In this document: piece after piece, positions 1 to 11,867 of the stretch
Position numbering within the stretch: the first letter of the stretch is position 1
How the letters are laid out: every line of letters begins with the position of its first letter
Origin: Eudorina sp. 2006-703-Eu-15
Lineage: Eukaryota > Chlorophyta > Chlorophyceae > Chlamydomonadales > Volvocaceae
Assembly: GCA_003117195.1 (NCBI GenBank)
Contig: BDSI01000005.1
Coordinates: 1,596,857-1,660,856, forward strand
Reading direction: 5' to 3'
Length of the DNA: 64,000 bases
Notes under the pieces: generated by a model
Databases searched by the model: none
What the model saw: the letters and a program-made list of their open reading frames with translations, nothing else
What the model was told of the DNA's origin: nothing
Translations under genes and position numbers: made by a program

Positions 1-376
1 CGACGGGGCCTGGGCGACTGGGCCATGGCACCTGGACGAGTCGTGCGCGCAAAGAGCCACATGCTGGTTCGGGTGGCTGGCGAAAGGGCGCGTGACAAGG
101 CGATGCGGCGTGGGTGCTGGGTTTCTTTCCAGGGGATGGAGGCGGTCACAATTGCCCCTCAAGCCTGAAGGCGGGCCGCACACGATGGCGGTTGGTAAGG
201 AATTCAACAATCGGCACACCAAAGGGATTGAAGGGATTATGGTTTAGGGCCCCCACGTCCGGGATGATGGGATGGGATGGGATGGGATGGGCCCACCAGC
301 GGATCGTGATGCAACCTTCCGGCCTACTTACGTCGGTTGCGCCTTGCTGCGCTGCGCTGCTGGCGCTTCCCAACAG
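1..376. other. Upstream intron or exon, unresolved
   Basis: No exon can be assigned with confidence. The phosphatase gene on the plus strand must extend to the left, since its first visible exon is internal. A short GGGAT microsatellite lies at 261-291, and a usable acceptor precedes 377. Confidence 0.4.
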
Positions 377-1632
377 AAACGACACGGCCCGCAGTACAAC
401 CCCGTGGAGCTGCAGTTCGTGCACTTCCCCATTGTGGACCTGGGTCTGCCCGGAAGCTCGGAGCTCTCGGGCTTGATCTCAGGTACGACAATCCGTCGCT
501 TGCAGTACGGCCAGCAATGCGTCACTGACGACGCAACGCGCGGGGACCTGTTTGGGCCTTTTGGGGGATGGGATTCGGGCGGAGGGGGACAGTGGCGCGG
601 CACGCCGACGCGGTCGTAACAACGTAACTTCAGTCAGCGCCTTAACAGCCTTCCCACACGTCATGTCCGTACCGCCGGGGAAGCACGCCGCGAGTTCACG
701 CGAGCAAACCAAAATGATGGTGGAAGGTGCTCAATGCCGGGTCGCACTCGTGAGCTCACGGGGTCGATGCTCGATCCCGGGCGTTTGAACCGAGTAGATC
801 CATCTAGGGTGCCGTATCGCATTCGGCAAATAAAGGGAAGTCCTGGTCCTACGGTAGTTACAGCAGCTGTTAAGGCATAACCTATGTCGTCGCAACCAAC
901 GTGACGCCGCAGAGCTCGAGCGGCGGCTGGCAGCCGGCGAGAGGCTCTACATCCACTGCTGGGGCGGCCGCGGGCGGGCGGGCACGGTGGGAGCGTGCCT
1001 GTTGGCGCAGGCGTACGGGTGAGTGGCGCAGCGCACTGCTTTGGCTGGGGGGGGGGGAAACACGGCGGAAGGACGGATGGGATGTGGGTTTTGAGTTTGA
1101 GTTTGGATGTGGGTGGGCAGCAGGGGGTGCGCACAGCGGTCTTTCTCGCGGGCGGCAGGAGCCGGATGCATCTACACGGGTCAGCGGGCGGCAAGGGCTC
1201 CAGTGTTGGCTCGCGGTGCGTGGAGATTGGAGAGTTGTACAGCGGACGGGTGGGGTGCTGGCCGACGGGTGACAAGGAGCAGGGCAGATCTCGCTACTCG
1301 CGCACAGTCTGGTCGGTCTGCTGTCCTGCACGGCCCCATCCCGCTCCACCGCTGATGTCTTGAGCTGGAGGACACGCTGCCTTGTTATTGGCCACGGGGC
1401 GTGCAGCCACGCGCACATATCCACTGCCGCTGGTTGAGTTTGCTCGCATGTGCCGCACACCTCTGCCCGCAATGGTGTCGCACCTCGGACCTTCTGCAGC
1501 CTTCCGGCTGACGAGTGCCTGGAGCGTGTGCAGCGGGCGTTCGACACGCGACAAGACGGCGGGAGGCGCAGCCCGGAGACGGAGGAGCAGGTCCAATTTG
1601 TTCAAGAGTACGCCAAGGCTCTCAAGCAATAG
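377..1632 (+). CDS. Dual-specificity-type protein phosphatase, 3' part
   Basis: Three exons are visible: about 377-482 (the acceptor could instead be at 394, both in phase), 913-1018 and 1500-1632 (TAG stop). The joins keep frame (phase 1, then 2). Exon 1 reads FVHFPIVDLGLPG. Exon 2 carries the signature IHCWGGRGRAGT, which contains the PTP loop CX5R; the catalytic Cys codon is 957-959. Exon 3 has RRSPETEEQVQFVQEY and ends KALKQ. This pattern fits small cysteine phosphatases related to CDKN3/dual-specificity phosphatases, which dephosphorylate Tyr or Ser/Thr through a Cys-phosphate intermediate; the substrate is unknown. The classical general-acid loop is not in the visible part. The N-terminal region lies outside the window. 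Family call is fairly firm; subfamily is inference. Confidence 0.75.
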
Positions 1633-1735
1633 CAGGGCGAATTGGTGCTGGGGCTGAAGGGCTGTGGCGTTTGACGCCGAGGCTCTCGGTGTCTCGGACG
1701 AGCGGCGGTTGGAATCAGATGGTAGTTATCGCCGT

Positions 1736-1740
1736 TGTAA
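1736..1740 (+). terminator. TGTAA polyadenylation signal
   Basis: TGTAA sits 104 bases after the phosphatase stop codon. TGTAA is the usual poly(A) signal in Chlamydomonas-type algae, so the 3' end of this transcript probably lies 10-20 bases further on. Confidence 0.6.
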
Positions 1741-2384
1741 TCCAACGTAGTTTGCGCTGAGCTTGGTGGACAAGGTTTCGTTTATGAGATTTTTTGTGTC
1801 CGTTTATTTTTTGAAGTGCGGTACGCTCATACGTTCATGATGTCGATTTGAAGGCGTCAAGACGACGTCGCACGTTTTGCACGTTTGTGTTGAAGGACTT
1901 ACTACTCCTTAGCTTTTACTATATGCAACTTGCATACGTTTAAGATCAAGACTCAGAGATAGGTAGGTCCCAAGGTGCGCGCGCTTTGCAAAACGTGTAA
2001 CTGGGCCGGTCCAGGCAGCGGTCGTATTTGCTCGTGGTGTCTACCTTGTGCTGGGTTACCCTTGGATGTGAGTCGGTGTATGGTCTCCTTGTTCTAAGTA
2101 AAGTTCCCTCTTATCGTTGTAACACTTTGCCGCCGCCGGGTTTGTGCGGGAGCTAGTCCTATGTTTCGGCAGACGCGCTACAAAACTTGCAGTGAGGGTC
2201 GCGTTTGTATTGGCAGGAAGAACTTGGTGGTTTTGGCCGTGAGAGCTGATAGGCGGTGAGTTTGAGCGGCGGACCACGACCAGCGGTTGTTGTCAGGACT
2301 CTACCGTGCTTTTGCATCGTCAAATTTAGTTGCAGAAATTATGACAGCAAAATTGTGCATTATCCTCTTGCTTTGACTCGAAGG
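1741..2384. other. Intergenic region and aminotransferase 5' UTR
   Basis: No gene is seen. GC content drops relative to the flanking exons, as expected of a promoter. The part just before 2385 is probably the 5' UTR of the aminotransferase and contains a short upstream reading frame listed separately. Confidence 0.5.
2341..2376 (+). promoter_or_regulatory. Upstream ORF in aminotransferase leader
   Basis: ATG at 2341 opens an 11-codon frame ending in TGA (peptide MTAKLCIILLL), out of frame with and only 8 bases before the main ATG at 2385. If the transcript starts upstream of 2341, scanning ribosomes would meet this ATG first. The transcription start is not known, so a role is inference. Confidence 0.3.
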
Positions 2385-5300
2385 ATGACGAATTCGGAAG
2401 CGCCGACTACCAGCAATGGCGTTGGTGCGCGGAAAGTGCCGCTATCCATAGACACCATCAACAAACGAGTCATCAATTCGGAGTACGCTGTGCGCGGCGA
2501 GATTGTCCAGTTGGCTCAGAAAATCGCGCGGGACCTTGATGAAGGCAAGGGCAGCTACCCCTTTGACAAGGTCGTGTGGTGCAACATTGGCAACCCGCAA
2601 ATCTTGGGGCAGAAGCCGATTACGTACTTTCGGCAAGTACTGGCGCTCTGCGAATGCCCACAGGTAGGGAGGCAGCCAACCTGGGGCTCGGGGCCCCGGG
2701 CAGTGCAGTGCAAGGACAGAACGCGTGGCGTGTATCCAACCGAAGCGCTTGATTGTGCGCCGTCGACTGGAGATAGTGATTTGGGTCCTGCCCAGTTGAC
2801 TTACATCGAGTTGGGCCAGTCGCGCAGGACCCGTGGGTCGGGCCAGGGCAGCAGGAACAACGGCCGCTCATGTACGGCAGCCAGGGGCAGAGCCAGCCAC
2901 GAAGGTGGCGCTCCGCGAATAAGCAGTCTGGAGGGCCATCAGTGAAGCCACAGTAGCCACGCGCCGTCGCTTCGTTGCACGTCACATTCTCAATACCTAT
3001 CCACCCGATGGGGCCTCCGGGTGCCGTGTGCACCTGGGGACGCCTGCTGCCGTTCCCCCTACCAACACTCCTGCACGCGTTTTCCTGTAGATAGCGCGCT
3101 TGACCCCTAAGGCTAGTGCCGGCACGGTTGCCCTGCATCGGCAACTGCACGGCCCTCGTCGCCGCTTCCCACTCCCCATCCCTGCTCGCACTCGCCCTCC
3201 CCGCCCGCCAGCTCCTGGAGCACCCCCACATCCGGGAGCTCTTCCCCGAGGATGTCATCTCACGGGCCCAGCTGCTGGTGAAGGCCATCCCTGGAGGGTT
3301 GGGAGCGTACAGGTGAGGGCCCTGTGTGTCTGGTAGAAGACCGAGGCAAGCTTGCCAAAACAGGGCGCATCGTCGGGCAACTCTTGTGGAAGTGCACGGG
3401 GGTTCTGGGAGCGAGAAACCAGGGGAGCTTAGCCGGACGGGGAACTGAGACGGATGCGCTGGCTTGTGGTTAATGTGGTTAATGCTGCAAAGGTAGCGAT
3501 GCTGCTGCCGGTCTGGGATTCCCAGGAACGTCCGGCAGCACTAGCCCAGGATTACACGGCCCATTTGTGCTGCCACTACCCCACTGCACTGTCCCTCCTG
3601 GCGACTCCCCCGACGGACCGAACGGACCAACCCCGTTGACGCCACCGGGCCTTGCCCCTGACCCTGCAGTGAGTCCGCGGGCGCGCTGATCATCCGGCAG
3701 CTGGTGGCCAACTCGATCGCCAAGCGGGACGGCTACCCGGCGGACCCGGAGAACATATACATGACGGACGGTGCCTCCCCTGCCGTACACTACATGATGG
3801 ACCTCCTGCTGCGGGAGCCCACGGACAGCATGATGGTCCCCATCCCGCAGTACCCGCTGTACAGCGCCACGCTGACGCTGTACGGCGGCCGGCTGGTGCC
3901 GTACCTGCTGGACGAGGGTGCGGGCTGGGGGCTGGACGTGGCGCACCTGAGGCAGCAGATCACGCAGGCGCGCGCCTCGGGGCTGTGCGTGCGGGCCATG
4001 GTGGTGATCAACCCGGGGAACCCCACCGGTGAGTGGCGGGGCGGTGAGACCCATGGGGCTCGACCCGTGGGTCAGTGCTTGGCCCATCTTAATGCTCCTC
4101 AGGGGGCTGGAGCCCACGATAAACAAGAAGGGATGAGGGATAAGGCCGTTGACACTGTTACCATCGCTTGGGACTCGCGAACCTCTTTCATCATATGGGA
4201 TGAAAAGTGTGATGTTCGCAGAGGACACACGGTTTGGACTAATGGTGGTGTGGAGTATCTATCGTCTGTTCCGGGGTTGGAATGGATCTTGGGCGGCATT
4301 GTGCGGCCCTGGAATAGGATCTGCGGGTCGCTAAGTGTCCCTGCGGCGCCAGGCCACCGCGCCACGCCCCACATTTTCAGCCTGACGGCTGCGCCGTCAT
4401 CGGCTGCAGCGCCTGATCATGCACGGCGCCCTCCCGCCCAACATCCCGCGCTGGCGCAGGGCAATGTCTGTCGTACCAGAACATGCGGGATATTCTGGGT
4501 TTCTGCCGGGACGAGCAGCTGGTGCTCATCGCGGACGAGGTCTACCAGGTGAGGGGCTGGGGCTGAGGGCTGGGGCTGGGGGTTGGGGGCGAGGGAGGGG
4601 AAGGAAGGGGCTGAAGGAAGTGGCTCAGGGCTGGGGCAGAGGGAAGGGAAGGGGCTCAGGGCTGGGGCTGAGGGAAGGGGCTGGTCCTTGGAGGAGGGCC
4701 CGGAGCGGAGACTGGGACATGGAAGAAGACCGTGGATTGGCTCCTGGTGGGCATGCATTCGGTGACCGCTCGGTGGGTTGATCCAGCAGTGTCCGGGAGG
4801 CGCGTGTCCTGGCTGTTTTAGTGGGTTAATTGGGGGTTGCGTGCGTCTTCCTGGGTTGCACCATGCCACCGAGCTCGCCCCGCCGTCCCCCGTCCCATCC
4901 CGCACTTTCTCTTGCACCCGCGCCACCCCACCCCAGGCCAACATCTACGTGGGCAACAAGGAGTTCTTCTCCTTCAAGAAGGTGGCATGCGACATGGGGC
5001 TGCTGGAGGATGTCCCCCTCGTGTCGTTGCACTCGATCTCCAAGGGTGGGTGGGTGGGCGGCCGGGCGGGCGGCTGGGCGGCTTGGATGTCCACAAATAC
5101 ATGAAACAGTACTTGGGCTTTCTCGGCGCGCGTGTGTTGCTGGGAGTGGCCTGAGCGTGTGAAGCACACTCTTGCTCACGCCGCTCCTTTCGGGTGGGTG
5201 TGGGGACCCCGCCGCAGGCTTCGTGGGCGAGTGCGGTCGGCGCGGCGGCTACATGGAGGTGACGGGCTTCCCGCCCGCGGTCAAGGACCAGATCCTGAAG

Positions 5301-6566
5301 CTGGCGTCCATCAACCTCTGCCCCAACCTGTCGGGGCAGATCTGCTGCGCCCTCATGATGAACCCCCCGCAGGTGGGTGGCAGCGTGTGTTTAGAATTGC
5401 AACCCGCCCGCCCGCCCGATCCCAGGTGGCAGCGTGTGTGTGTGTGTGTGTGTGCGTGTGCGTGTGTGTGTTTAGAGAAGAGACTCGCCCGACCCAAGGC
5501 AAGGACCAAAATACTTACCATAATGACCTGCAAATGAACATTACAACAGAACAACAACGGAACAAGGGAGCCGTGGTGGTGTGTGTGTGTGTGGTAGTGG
5601 ATGTGTGCTGGTGATGTGCGGACACCGGCGCAACTCTAGGGGGACCATGTACGGGATGCGATATGTACGGCATTGTACGGAGAAAAATCCTCGTACCTAC
5701 CTGTCCGTAGCTCTGTACATACCCATTGACCTTGAAAACAAATACACACGCGCGCGCGTCGTGCACTGGTGTTTCATGACGCGGCGCTCTTTCCCGCGCA
5801 GGCGGGCGAGGCGTCGTACGATCAGTACCGCGCCGAGAAGAGCGCCATCCTGGGCTCTCTGAAGCGCCGCGCCGAGCTGCTGGTGGGGGCGCTCAACCGG
5901 CTGGAGGGTGTCAGCTGCAATTCCGCGGAGGGAGCCCTGTACGCCTTCCCCAAGGTCACACTGCCCGAGGCCGCAGTCCAGGCCGCCAAACAGATAGGTG
6001 AGCGCCTGAGGGTGACTCCCTGCCCCACAGGCGCCTCTGACCGGTTCCGTTCGCTGCCTCCGTTCGCTGCCCAACCCAATTCTCGAACGACCTCGTCACC
6101 GATCCGCAGCTAATGAACACCTGTTCAAGTCCCTTGCGCTGCTATTTACGGTCCTTTGATGTCCAGCTTGAATGAACGACGCGAGCCTCACCGCAATCCT
6201 CACCGCGGGATCCCCGTCCATATCCCCGCCGACCACATTCCGGTACTATACCCCTCCGTTCCTGCTCGGCTGTGTGCAACCAACCCGCTCTCGATCTTAC
6301 GGCGCGCAGGCAAGCAGCCCGACTGGCTGTACTGCCGGGAGCTGTTGGAGTCCACCGGCATCGTGGTGGTGCCCGGCAGCGGCTTCGGCCAGGCGGACGG
6401 CACCTTCCACTTCCGAACCACCTTCTTGCCCTCCGAGGAAGACATTGGGCACGTGGTGGCGGCGCTGGGGACCTTCCACGCAAACTTCCTCGAAAAGTAC
6501 GGCGGCCTGAAGAAGGCGCAGCCGCAGCCGGCGGTCGCCGCCGCCGCCGCGAATGGCACCCACTGA
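2385..6566 (+). CDS. AlaAT: Alanine aminotransferase
   Basis: Eight exons: 2385-2663, 3212-3312, 3670-4028, 4460-4548, 4937-5045, 5218-5372, 5802-5997, 6310-6566, giving 514 residues, close to the usual 480-540. The enzyme is a PLP-dependent class I/II aminotransferase that interconverts alanine plus 2-oxoglutarate with pyruvate plus glutamate. Family hallmarks are visible: [20 protein letters not shown] in exon 1, [13 protein letters not shown] and [13 protein letters not shown] in exons 3-4, LIADEVYQ (PLP-binding Asp/Tyr) and [18 protein letters not shown], where Lys312 of SISKG forms the Schiff base. The start is the first in-frame ATG after an upstream stop; no strong transit peptide follows it, so cytosolic versus mitochondrial location is open. 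The C-terminus has an Ala-rich tail. Introns carry GT microsatellites. Confidence 0.94.
4550..4692 (+). repeat. GGGCTGGGGCTGA-type short repeats in intron 4
   Basis: Imperfect repeats of GGGCTGGGGCTGAGG and GGGAAGGGG fill the first part of intron 4 of the aminotransferase gene. They are purine-rich on the sense strand and non-coding. Confidence 0.6.
5434..5472 (+). repeat. (GT)n microsatellite in intron 6
   Basis: An interrupted GT run follows the module TTTAGAATTGCAACCCGCCC in intron 6 of the aminotransferase gene. The same TTTAGAATTGCAACCC module next to GT runs recurs at 50813-50845. Confidence 0.8.
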
Positions 6567-8171
6567 GGGACGGACAGACAGCCGGACGGACGGACGGACG
6601 GGGAAGCGGGGCACAGCGTGGGCATGGCCATGGAGAGGCGGCAGCGCTGGGCACCGGGGTTGAGGCGGTTGGCGCAGCGGGGTTGAGGGCGGTAGGCCTG
6701 TTTTTTGTGAGTTGAAGTAGAGCTGAGCCGCGAGAAAGGGTGTGGGGAGAACAGATGAGCTGCCTCCTGACTGGCAAGGTGGGTGGCCTCCAGGCCTGCA
6801 GCACGCAAGGTGGAGCCCTGCCAGGTGATGACAGCTGATGAGGAGCCCCAGGCGAGACACATAACTCCAGGTTTCTTAAACCTTAGGCACTCAAAGGTCC
6901 CGTTTCTGTGGAGCCGAGCATATATAGCTGCGCTTTCGATGATTCTGATGCGCTTCACTACCGCCGCCGCCGCCGCCGCCACGACCTGACACAATGGGGG
7001 TACCGGACGAGGTGGCCGCGAGGTACCTGGTGCTTGAAGTCCAAGGGCGGGGAGGGGGAGAGGCAGCGCCGAACCAGCCCTCACGGAGAGCAGGCGCGTT
7101 CGGGTCGGGGGCTGAACGGTCAACCCTCCATGACAGTGGCGGCTGTGGACAGCTGGGTCCCCGGAGCTGTCTTGCGGGGGCACGGGTCTGTCTGTCTGTC
7201 ACACTCTGTTTCACCGAATCGTAAGTAAAACAACAAAACATTTGAAGAAGAGAAGACGAGGGCGTGAGATTGGAGCGGGTGCTTTGATTGCTTTGCCTAG
7301 GCAATGGAGTTGACTGTGTGGCCCACGCAAGCGATGCGCGGGCTTGTTGGTGTACGGGTTGACTAGGTGCCATGGGTTGGGAGCTTTGCCCGTGGCAATT
7401 TTGGCGCACTGCCACACGGCCACACGGCGCCGGTAGTTGACGCATTTGAGGGAGGTTGAGGGGGCGGCGGCCGTGTCAGAGCGGCCGATAGGAACCCCCC
7501 CTCCGTTAAGGAAACATCTGTGCGCTGAGCACCTGCCCCGACCAGTACGGCAAGGGGACGGACGGGGATGGCGCCTCACAAAGGCTGCCGTACAAGGCTC
7601 TACAGCGGCGACACATGCAGTGCTCTGATGTGTGGTGGCAGTGGCGGTGTTAGTAGGAGTTCCGGGAGCTCTGAGGTTCGATGTCCGGAAGGTGTTGACT
7701 GTTGATGTCCTTGGTTATCGTGCAGTTGGAGGGTAAGAAAGGATAACAGTTGGAGGGCTGTGAGGTGAGCCGGTCGGATGTGCAGCAGCGGGCGATGCTT
7801 GTCTGCGCTCCCGCGTGTCCGAATTGTTGCGGCACCGTGCAGCTTCGGAGCTTCTTGATTCGGCAGGGCATGTACACGAGGGTGGCAGGCGTTTTGTGTG
7901 GAGCGGTGGGAGGTTCTGAGTCGACGTGGGACGGGTGCGGCGCGGGGTGACTGATTCAGAGTCGTGAGCGGGGCGGGGAGGCGGTGGTCAAGAGGGGTTG
8001 CCACATTGCAAGGGATTGAAATGACGGACGCCGGGAGGGAGTGACCGGGCGACATGTGGGGGGGTCTCGGATGGAAGGGATACCGGCCGGGTCTGACGCC
8101 CCGCTGGGCGGCCCAGTTCGATTCACCTGGAGGCGGCTGTGCCGGTGCACACGCGCACAGCGTCCCGGGGC

Positions 8172-8209
8172 GTGTGTGTGTGTATGTGTGTGTGTGTGTG
8201 TGTGTGTGG
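8172..8209 (+). repeat. (GT)n microsatellite
   Basis: Nearly pure GT dinucleotide repeat with one TAT interruption, in non-coding sequence. Confidence 0.9.
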
Positions 8210-9659
8210 TAGTTCGGAGGGAGAATGGCGGGACGGGGGCTTTGCCGAGTGATGGCGGACGGGCTGCCGACCACTCTCAAAAGTGCTTCCTTAGAAGCAG
8301 ACACCAGGCAGCAGACAGGCGGGCGGGCTCTTCGCTGAACAGCCGGGCAGTGCAAGCAGCCCGCGGCTGTGTACGGCCTTCTCGCCCGGGTGATGAGGAT
8401 GAGGACGAGGACGGGTTCTTTCGGTTCCACCCACCCATGTGACGCACAGATGGCGGTGCCGTACTTGAACGACGGGTGAAGGTGGGATCTCGCTGCAGCT
8501 AGGGATTGCCTGAGGCTCTGGATATCCTTGATTGGTGAGGGATTGAGAAAGGCTGGAGGAAGGCCATGGGATAAGCCATACGACATATGATACGGTGAAG
8601 ATACGGGATATTCCTGGAGTCGGTGGGCTGTTTTGGAAGTGCCACATGCACGTACGGCACACTGTCTATGTCGGTGTCGGCGAATCCTTCGCTAACCTTC
8701 CCGTCTTGGTTAGGCTTGGGCCGCAAACACCCTCCGGATACGTTGCCCTCCGAGCAGCGTGTTATGCCGTACACACCTGTCGCTGTCTCGTGGTGGTGTT
8801 GGCGTTGGGTGGGTGCCTGCTGTGCGTGTTTGCGTTCGGCAATTTGATGTTGAACAAGAGTGTTGTCGAGGTTGATATATGAGAGAGCAGGCGGAGAGCG
8901 GGCGCCTGGCAAGGATGGCCCCGTGGAAGTTTTGTAGTGCGCTGCTGGTTGGTCCGGCTCTTGGCTGAAAGCAAATGCTGTGTATGCGCTCCAATCAGTT
9001 TGCCTAGGGCTTACCACGAATGGGCTGCCTCTGGCCTCCCTGCCCTTCCTCTGGCTGCTTCCGTGCACCACAGCGTGGCGCCTGTTTTCGGATCCACCAC
9101 ATGGCGCGACCGCCGTACCGTAGCTCCATGTGAAACATCGAAAGCAACTCATTTTTAATTTAATTGAAACAGAGCACCACAGGCGCGTGGGGGCACAACA
9201 CGGCACAATCCCGCCAACGCCCTCACGGTCTCCAGGTGCCCTCCCCGACGGCACCTGGGCCAGGCAGTATTGAGGCTGAACGCCATCAGGACATCCTGTG
9301 GACTGGTCTCGGAACTTTCGCTCCCCCAGTCGTCTACATCACCGACGCCATGCCGCTAACCGCTAACCAGGGCCCCTAAAGGTGACCAAGCAGGAAGTCA
9401 GCAAACGCGGCCACGTTCATCTCCAAAGGAACGGACGACAAGCCGAGTCGCCCACAGCAATAACGCAGCAGCTGTCGAGGGCAGCCGGCTCGACAGGCCC
9501 ACGCGAAGCTCAGCCACGGAGAGGTACGGACAGGTCATCATGACCTCGTGTTTGTCGTGACGACGTGCGGTACGATGCGGAGCTGTGGTCCGTCGAGGGC
9601 CGACCTGCGCGGGCCCGTGCGGCCCCACTGCCGCAGTCAGTCGGAGCAATGGACGTCCC

Positions 9660-9693
9660 GTCCCATCCCATCCCATCCCACCATCCCATCCCG
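9660..9693 (+). repeat. (CCATC)n microsatellite
   Basis: Five-base repeat CCATC with one slip. The complementary GGGAT repeat occurs at 261-291, so this motif expands at more than one locus. Confidence 0.8.
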
Positions 9694-10735
9694 GCTGTGG
9701 CTCCCGAGGCATCTCTGCCCCTCCCACCCCTCCTCCACGTCCTGCACGCACGCAGTCCTCGCAGATCCGCGCGCAGGCGTCACACGACAGCTGACGATAC
9801 CCACACATCACCGCCGTCAAAGCCCGCACCCACACCAGCCACCATATGAAAGTCCAACACCCCCTCGGCCCAGGCACCCCAGCGCTCCCGTTGCCGAGGA
9901 GCGCATGGCCGCAGTCCCAGGTACCGGTACAGTACTACAGCTGTGGAGACGGTCATGGCTTACGAAGTACGGTAGGTGGGCTTACGAACTGGTGTCCCCG
10001 CGGGTTGAAGGGATGTAGGGGGTTGGGGACTCAGCCGTGTCCGCGTCCCGCAGCAGCGCGCCCTCGTGATCCCGCGCGGCGATGGCAGTGGCACCGCTGT
10101 GGCGCAGGCAGCAGCGCGACTCGTGTAGCGGCGGTGGCGGGGTGCGACGGACACGGGAGGCCCCCCGTCGTCGCCCTATCCCGCCGGTTCCCGCGCTCGG
10201 GGGCTTCTGCCGTAACACGGCCGCGCGCGTTATGTCGTTGGTGCACTGACATAAGGCAGTGCCGCGCTGCTTGCCTGTCGTGCCTTGCCCCCTCCCTGCC
10301 TCTCCCGCCTTCCCCGACTGCCTCCCGGTCTCCCTCTCAGACCAGCGGACAGGACGCCGGTCTCGCTCACACACCTCTCTGCACACAGCACTGTTCAGCA
10401 ATTCGCGAATTCGCCGACCAGAATGTAAATGAGATATATATGGCAGATAATATATATACCGTCAATACATTAAGCGCATGCGAAGAAAAGAAAAAATACC
10501 CGGCCAGCTTAAAGGTAGTTGACAAGGTGAGCCTCCAGCCCTGGCTCCGCAGCTGGAGCTCACGTCGCTACAAAATAACACTCCGATGCCTGTCCGCCTC
10601 CCCTGGACGGATCAGGTCAGGTCAGCAAAACTGCGCATACGGTACATGATGGTGATAATGATACAGGGCTGGCGTCACGACGGCGCGCGATCAGCCCCCC
10701 CATCCCGTGTGCGAATACGGGAACACAGGAATGGC

Positions 10736-11142
10736 CTAGCCGCCTCCGTGTGGCAGCAGCGGCTCCTCAAGCCGGCCTACTTGGGAGCCGCCGCCGCCGC
10801 TGCTGCCGCCACCACCGCGACTGGCACCACCGCCACCCGCCACAGCCCTGCTGCCACTGCCGCTGGGCCCCTCGGATGTAGACCCGGCGGCCGCCCAGCC
10901 CTCCGATCGACTGTCAGCGACGACGCACACACCCCACTCAGTGGGGGCGGGTCCGGTTCCTCCATTGGCGGCAGCTGCAGACGCTCCGTCGGGCTGCTCC
11001 GCGTCCGTGGCGGTGTCGTCCAAATCCGTTGGTCGTATCAACGGCTCTTCGATGTCCGCCTGCGCCGCCTCGTCAGCGTGCGACTGGCGGCGCCGCGGCT
11101 CCGATCCCCCGCTTCCGGCGTCGACGCCGGGGCGATTGTTAC
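10736..11142 (-). CDS. Candidate alternative last exon of the EamA transporter
   Basis: On the minus strand a GCCGCAG acceptor before 11142 is followed by 135 open codons to a stop at 10736. The product is acidic then Gly/Ser-rich, with IEEPLIRPTDLDDTATDAEQ and the ending EEPLLPHGGG. Reading phase matches a possible donor (GTCAGA) at 11929 inside the transporter's fifth exon, so the two could join to give a 474-residue transporter with a cytosolic tail in place of the 359-residue form. The donor is weak and the TGTAA at 11467 favours the shorter form. Both forms may exist. Confidence 0.35.
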
Positions 11143-11462
11143 CTGCGGCGTCAGCGGTGGTTTTGGAATGCGTGTTGGATTGTGGACGTAACGGATTAGT
11201 GGATTACGCCGACTGCAGCCGGGTCCTTGCAGCCCGTTCACTGAGGTCATTCTGTCCCGCCCGCTTCAACAGCCTTCAGCTCACGTCGCCGTGCGGCCAT
11301 TCGCTGCTGTTTCGCGGCGGCACATTAGGTGCGGCGTGTCACTCCCGGCCTCACGCCGCAGCTTCCCCTGATCAGGCCCCTTGAGAGGGCGGTTTCGGCG
11401 ATGGCGAGACCTGCCAACGCAGCTGAATGGCTCTTGACGTGGACGCACATGCACGCATGTTT

Positions 11463-11467
11463 TTACA
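11463..11467 (-). terminator. TGTAA polyadenylation signal, minus strand
   Basis: TTACA on the plus strand reads TGTAA on the minus strand, about 400 bases after the transporter stop at 11868. It is the nearest such motif downstream. Confidence 0.4.
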
Positions 11468-11867
11468 GGATCGTTGTCGATCCCTGCCCTGCAAGCCGAC
11501 GACCGCCACCTGCTCAAACCACCTGTGCGCCGCCTGCCCTTCGTTCCGGGTACGCGGTATAACAGTTCCACGCCCTTCGTAAGGCCCCCAAGTTCGCGCA
11601 AGGCGACCCCCCGAAAGGCCAGCAGGTAGACCTCTCCCAGCTGGACTGCCTACCCGACCTCCGACCTTTGCAGCTCCTGCCCACCTACCACGCCCTCGGC
11701 CCGCCCCCGTCAGCCCCGTCTCGCCCATCCCGGACGCTTCCCGTGAATAGCGCCGAATCCACCTTTCCCATGTCGGGGAGAGTCGTCCATAAGAGGGGCT
11801 CTCCTTCAACTTTGCCGCACAATACCCATCCGATATGTACGTGCTTTACGTGCAACGCCCCCTAGGG

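Larger units (their letters stand above)
6567..10735. other. Convergent intergenic region, no gene recognised
   Basis: About 4.2 kb separate the aminotransferase stop from the first candidate transporter exon. Frames here are short and compositionally biased, and no protein family was recognised on either strand. The first few hundred bases are presumably the aminotransferase 3' UTR, though no TGTAA is seen soon after the stop. The interval contains a CCG run near 6960-6981, a GT microsatellite at 8172-8209, a CCATC microsatellite at 9660-9693 and an AT-rich patch (TATATA) at 10434-10460. Confidence 0.5.

Noticed and set aside
10434..10460. TATA-rich patch as a promoter
   Set aside because: It lies between two convergent genes with no recognised downstream coding region on either strand.
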